This document shows, piece after piece, positions 7,287 through 10,005 of a DNA stretch of 10,005 nt (the stretch's first letter is position 1; every line of letters starts with the position of its first letter). Below the pieces are notes generated by a model. It did not search any database. It saw only the letters and a program-made list of their open reading frames with translations, and had not been told where the DNA came from. The DNA is from Xanthobacteraceae bacterium (GTDB lineage Bacteria > Pseudomonadota > Alphaproteobacteria > Rhizobiales > Xanthobacteraceae), in NCBI GenBank assembly GCA_030037105.1, contig JASHRY010000186.1:1-10005 (forward strand). The letters run 5' to 3'. Position numbers and translations under genes: made by a program.

Positions 7287-7306
7287 TGTAATGTTATAAC
7301 ATTACA
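7287..7306. promoter_or_regulatory. Perfect palindromic Zur-like operator of the DUF2946-receptor operon
   Basis: TGTAATGTTATAACATTACA is its own reverse complement over all 20 bases. The inner 18 bases differ at one position from GTAATGTAATAACATTAC, the Zur consensus I recall for the Agrobacterium/Rhizobium group. It overlaps the -10 element of the minus-strand promoter, a placement that fits repression when zinc is sufficient. Binding by Zur rather than another Fur-family protein is inferred. Confidence 0.78.
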
Positions 7307-7320
7307 AAAAGCAAGACCAA
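7293..7320 (-). promoter_or_regulatory. Predicted sigma70-type promoter of the DUF2946-receptor operon
   Basis: On the minus strand, TTGGTC (7320-7315) and TATAAC (7298-7293) are separated by 16 bases. The -10 lies inside the palindromic operator. Transcription would start near 7286, about 65 bases before the chosen DUF2946 start. The -35 is weak, and the spacing and -10 are the same as at 3838-3811. Confidence 0.5.
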
Positions 7321-7563
7321 AATTGACTTTCCCCGACCGGGACCGACGCATCCACGTTCGCCGCTTCGCGGCACCCAAAAATGAAGACCGAACGGATCAA
7401 CCGGATTTCGCATGGGAACTGAAAGGCATTGCTTCGCGCGTTCGCTCGCGAGCCAAAGTTAACCGCGAGGATGACCGCGCAAGAACGATTGAAAGCATTA
7501 ACGGCGCGCGCGGATCGTCGTCGAAACATGCACCCAACCGTGCTAAAGGGCCGCCGAAACAGC

Positions 7564-7597
7564 GCTTCCATTGCGCATGAGCTTCCATTGCCCATGA
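7564..7597. repeat. 17-bp tandem direct repeat upstream of hisZ
   Basis: GCTTCCATTGCGCATGA (7564-7580) is followed immediately by GCTTCCATTGCCCATGA (7581-7597), with one mismatch. It ends 31 bp before the hisZ start. It may be a recent duplication or a paired protein-binding site; nothing here distinguishes the two. Confidence 0.8.
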
Positions 7598-7628
7598 AGG
7601 GACAAACCGACCGCGCCGGCGTGGGATT

Positions 7629-8771
7629 ATGAACGACATGTCGAGCTTGGCCATCAACCCGCCGGACCAGCGCGCGCAAATGCTCGTCGCCTCTTATGTG
7701 CGCGCCGGCTACGCGCAGATCGAGCCGCCGATCCTGCAACCTGCGGAGCCGTTCCTCGACCTCTCCGGCGAGGACATTCGCCGGCGCATGTTCCTCACCA
7801 GCGATCCCGACGGCCGCGAATTGTGCCTGCGACCCGATCTCACCATTCCGGTCTCGCGGGCCTATCTGCAATCGCCGGCGGCGGGCCGGCCGGCCGGCTT
7901 CTGCTATCTTGGGGCGGTCTTTCGTCACCGCGAGGGATTGGCCGCCGAGTTTCTGCAGGCCGGCATCGAATCCTTCGGCCGGCAGGACAAGGCGGCGGCC
8001 GACGCCGAAATGCTGGCGCTCGGGCTTGAAGCGACCGCGCATTTCGGATTGGCCGCGCCGGAAATCCACGTCGGCGATATCGGGCTGTTTTCCGCTTTCG
8101 TTGCCGCGCTCGATCTCGCGCCGGCCTGGAAGCGCCGCCTGATCAAGGATTTCAACCGGAAATGGTCGCTGGCGCACGATCTCGATCGGCTGGCGCCCGC
8201 CGCCGGCGGCCCTCCGGAATATCAAGGCGTGCTCGCCGCGCTCGCCGGCTCCGATCCCAAGGCGGCGCACCAGCTCGTCACCGACCTTCTGTCCATCGCC
8301 GGCATCGCCGCGGTCGGCGGACGCTCCGTGGCCGAGATCGCGGAGCGCTTTCTCGAACAGGCCGCGCTCGGCGCCGGAACGCGGCTGCCGCGCGAAACCC
8401 GGGCGCTGATCGAACGCTTCCTCGCCGTGCGCGGCGATCCCGACGAAGCCGTCGGCGAATTGCGCGCGCTCGCCGCCGACGCCAACATCGCGCTGGAGCC
8501 GGCGCTCGATTTCCTGGAGACGCGCACCGGCTTTCTCGCCGCGCGCGGCGTCGACGTGCGCGCCATCCGGTTCGCGACCGCGTTCGGACGCGGCTTCGAC
8601 TATTACACCGGTTTCGTGTTCGAACTGCACGATGCCCGCGCCAAGGGCCCGCTCCTCGCCGGTGGCCGCTATGACGCCCTCCTGGCGCGGCTCGGCGCGC
8701 GCGAGCCGATCCCCGCCGTCGGTTTCGCCGCCTCGATCGAGGAATTGGCTCTTTGCGGAGGCGCACCATGA
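7629..8771 (+). CDS. hisZ: ATP phosphoribosyltransferase regulatory subunit HisZ
   Basis: 380 residues. HisZ is a HisRS-like protein without tRNA-charging activity; it forms a hetero-octamer with HisG and is needed for the first step of histidine synthesis and for feedback by histidine. The HisRS-type core is visible: [20 protein letters not shown] near the N-terminus, [36 protein letters not shown] (the motif 2 region, lacking the synthetase pattern), [17 protein letters not shown] and [15 protein letters not shown]. There is no C-terminal anticodon-binding domain, as expected. The ATG at 7629 has GGGA only two bases before it. The in-frame ATG at 7638 has better spacing, so the protein may start there, three residues shorter. 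The stop overlaps hisG by ATGA. It is separated from its paralogue hisS by the minus-strand cassette. Confidence 0.93.
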   Translation: MNDMSSLAINPPDQRAQMLVASYVRAGYAQIEPPILQPAEPFLDLSGEDIRRRMFLTSDPDGRELCLRPDLTIPVSRAYLQSPAAGRPAGFCYLGAVFRHREGLAAEFLQAGIESFGRQDKAAADAEMLALGLEATAHFGLAAPEIHVGDIGLFSAFVAALDLAPAWKRRLIKDFNRKWSLAHDLDRLAPAAGGPPEYQGVLAALAGSDPKAAHQLVTDLLSIAGIAAVGGRSVAEIAERFLEQAALGAGTRLPRETRALIERFLAVRGDPDEAVGELRALAADANIALEPALDFLETRTGFLAARGVDVRAIRFATAFGRGFDYYTGFVFELHDARAKGPLLAGGRYDALLARLGAREPIPAVGFAASIEELALCGGAP

Positions 8772-9748
8772 GCGCGCCGCTCGTCCTCGCCGTGCCGTCG
8801 AAGGGCCGCCTGCAGCAGAACGCGGAAAGCTTCTTCGCGCGCTCGGGACTCGAACTGGTCAAGCCGCGCGGCGCCCGTGACTATCGCGGCGCCATCGCCG
8901 GCTTCGACGGGATCGAGATCGCCTATCTCTCGGCCGCGGAAATCACGATGCAACTCGGCCAAGGCGCGGTCCATCTCGGCGTCACCGGCGAAGACCTGTT
9001 GCGCGAGATGATCCCGGACACCGAGCGGCGCGTCGTGTTCATCGACCGGCTCGGTTTCGGTTTCGCCAATGTCGTCGTCGCGGTGCCGCAGGCGTGGATC
9101 GACGTGCGCAGCATGGCCGATATCGACGACGTTGCGACCGCCTTCCGCCTCAAGCACGAACGCAAGATGCGGCTCGCCACCAAATACGCCAATCTCACGC
9201 GCGGCTTCTTTGCCGAGCACGGCGTCGTCGATTACCGCATCGTGGACAGCGCGGGGGCGACCGAGGGCGCACCCGCGGCCGGCATTGCCGAGCTGATCGT
9301 CGATATCACCACGACCGGCGCCACGCTCGCCGCCAACGGCCTCAAGGTGATCGAGGACGGGGTGATCCTGCGCTCGCAGGCCAACTTGGTCGCCGCCCGC
9401 GCGGCGTCCTGGGACGCCGCGAAGCGCGAGACCGCGCGCCTTCTGCTCGACCGCATCGCGGCGCAAAAGCGCGCCCACGCCCACCGCGAAGTGCGCACGC
9501 GCTTTGCCGGGATGAACGAGACGTTGCTCGGCCTCGCGCGGGAAAAATTCGGAGTCGCCGCGCCGTTCGGCGGCCCGACCTCCTCCGGCATGCTGACGCT
9601 GCACTGTCCGCCCGAGCACGTGCATGCGCTGGCGAGCTTTCTGCGCGAGCACGGCGCCGGAGCGGTCTCGGTCGCCGCGCTCGACTACGTCTATGCGCGC
9701 GACAATCCGCTCTATGCCAAGCTCGCCGCGGAGCTTGAGCGGACGTGA
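8768..9748 (+). CDS. hisG: ATP phosphoribosyltransferase catalytic subunit HisG, long version
   Basis: 326 residues. It condenses ATP with PRPP to phosphoribosyl-ATP, the committed step of histidine synthesis in the cytoplasm. The N-terminal block [19 protein letters not shown] and [11 protein letters not shown] are typical. The PRPP-binding signature runs from [19 protein letters not shown] into ATLAANG, with DITTTGATL at residues 179-187. GGAGG (8757-8761) lies six bases before the ATG, and the ATG overlaps the hisZ stop. HisZ-dependent enzymes are usually short (about 210-230 residues). This one carries about 90 more C-terminal residues ([20 protein letters not shown]...[19 protein letters not shown]) that resemble the ACT-like regulatory domain of long-form HisG. 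The last 37 bases overlap the convergent TetR gene. Confidence 0.95.
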   Translation: MSAPLVLAVPSKGRLQQNAESFFARSGLELVKPRGARDYRGAIAGFDGIEIAYLSAAEITMQLGQGAVHLGVTGEDLLREMIPDTERRVVFIDRLGFGFANVVVAVPQAWIDVRSMADIDDVATAFRLKHERKMRLATKYANLTRGFFAEHGVVDYRIVDSAGATEGAPAAGIAELIVDITTTGATLAANGLKVIEDGVILRSQANLVAARAASWDAAKRETARLLLDRIAAQKRAHAHREVRTRFAGMNETLLGLAREKFGVAAPFGGPTSSGMLTLHCPPEHVHALASFLREHGAGAVSVAALDYVYARDNPLYAKLAAELERT

Positions 9749-10005
9749 GCCGGTTCCTTGCCGCCAGTCCGGCTGGGCGATGAATATTGATTGCGGCCGA
9801 TCGCGTCGATCTGTGCGTCCAGGCTGGACAAGACTATCGCCAACTCCTCGGACCCGATTGTCGACCAGTGCATGGTGCGCAAGGAGATGCTGCGCCCAGA
9901 TTGGAAGGCCAGCAGGCTGGAGATCAGCAGCAATGCCTGAATGCGGGCGGCCGGATCGCTTTCGGTGCCGCCCAGGATGCGGGCTATCAATCGTGCCGTG
10001 ATTTC
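9712..10005 (-). CDS. TetR-family regulator, probably CecR-type, C-terminal part (gene runs off the right edge)
   Basis: About 97 C-terminal residues are visible, reading [13 protein letters not shown], then [19 protein letters not shown] and [19 protein letters not shown]. This resembles the ligand-binding C-terminal domain of CecR/YbiH-type TetR regulators (conserved helix with a small-residue, Phe-x-x-Gly-Arg pattern, then an Ile-Gly turn). The DNA-binding helix-turn-helix lies outside the window, so the target is unknown. The last roughly 25 residues (from [11 protein letters not shown] on) look unstructured. The reading frame ends inside the 3' end of hisG, with a 37-bp convergent overlap. 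The family call rests on recalled similarity of a short region. Confidence 0.68.
   Translation of the reverse strand, partial: EITARLIARILGGTESDPAARIQALLLISSLLAFQSGRSISLRTMHWSTIGSEELAIVLSSLDAQIDAIGRNQYSSPSRTGGKEPAHVRSSSAASLA

Larger units (their letters stand above)
7223..7628. other. Divergent intergenic region between the DUF2946 gene and hisZ
   Basis: About 400 bp without a convincing gene. It holds the perfect 20-bp palindrome (7287-7306) with the cassette promoter on the minus strand, and a 17-bp tandem repeat (7564-7597) shortly before hisZ. A 13-codon frame at 7381-7422 and a TTG-initiated frame ending at 7632 have no recognisable content. I see no run of His codons that would mark a histidine attenuator, no clear terminator, and no strong hisZ promoter. 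Confidence 0.6.

Noticed and set aside
7287..7306. Fur (iron) box, transposon end or rho-independent terminator
   Set aside because: The sequence does not fit the GATAATGATAATC-type Fur pattern. There is no transposase or target duplication. The palindrome has no spacer for a hairpin loop and lies upstream of a gene, over a -10 element.
7444..7453. Short palindrome GCTCGCGAGC as a terminator stem
   Set aside because: There is no loop or following T-run, and such short GC palindromes are expected by chance in this composition.
7429..7632. A TTG-initiated 67-codon frame ending in ATGA with the hisZ start, as a possible leader gene
   Set aside because: No convincing start or ribosome-binding site, no recognisable protein, and only two scattered His codons, so it does not look like a histidine attenuator leader; the ATGA overlap can arise by chance.
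7397..7657. An 86-codon minus-strand frame overlapping the hisZ start
   Set aside because: It overlaps the N-terminus of a firmly identified gene and shows no domain or ribosome-binding site that I can support.
7302..8630. A 442-codon open frame on the minus strand
   Set aside because: It is antisense to hisZ, which has clear homology, and its sequence is a compositional shadow that also crosses the operator region.

Overview
The window is GC-rich chromosomal DNA, apparently from an alphaproteobacterium of the Hyphomicrobiales (Rhizobiales). The evidence is the histidyl-tRNA synthetase with an alphaproteobacterial type of motif 2, the HisZ-dependent histidine pathway, the omega-aminotransferase family, and an AT-rich operator close to the alphaproteobacterial Zur box. 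I cannot name the genus.

Layout, left to right. (1) 1-332, minus strand: N-terminal part of an omega-amino acid--pyruvate aminotransferase, divergent from hisS. (2) 523-2076, plus: hisS. It overlaps by ATGA a gene (2073-3023, plus) for an exported SUMF1/formylglycine-generating-enzyme-like protein that lacks the two catalytic cysteines. (3) 3024-7306, minus: a compact metal-uptake-like cassette. In transcription order it has a perfect 20-bp palindromic operator, a DUF2946 protein, a large TonB-dependent outer-membrane receptor, a small secreted eight-cysteine peptide, a second diverged copy of the operator, and a TonB/TolA-like energy transducer. (4) 7629-9748, plus: hisZ and hisG, overlapping by ATGA. 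They encode the regulatory and catalytic subunits of ATP phosphoribosyltransferase, the first enzyme of histidine synthesis. (5) 9712-10005, minus: C-terminal part of a TetR-family, probably CecR-type, regulator, convergent with and overlapping hisG.

The most interesting part is the minus-strand cassette lying between hisS and hisZ-hisG. The two operators each cover the -10 element of a similarly built promoter and closely resemble the Zur (zinc uptake regulator) box recalled for the Agrobacterium/Rhizobium group. The inference is that zinc starvation induces the receptor, a partner TonB, the DUF2946 protein and perhaps the cysteine-rich peptide together. The substrate is not proven: no znuABC, zur or exbBD gene is in the window.

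No tRNA, rRNA, CRISPR array, insertion sequence or clear rho-independent terminator was seen.
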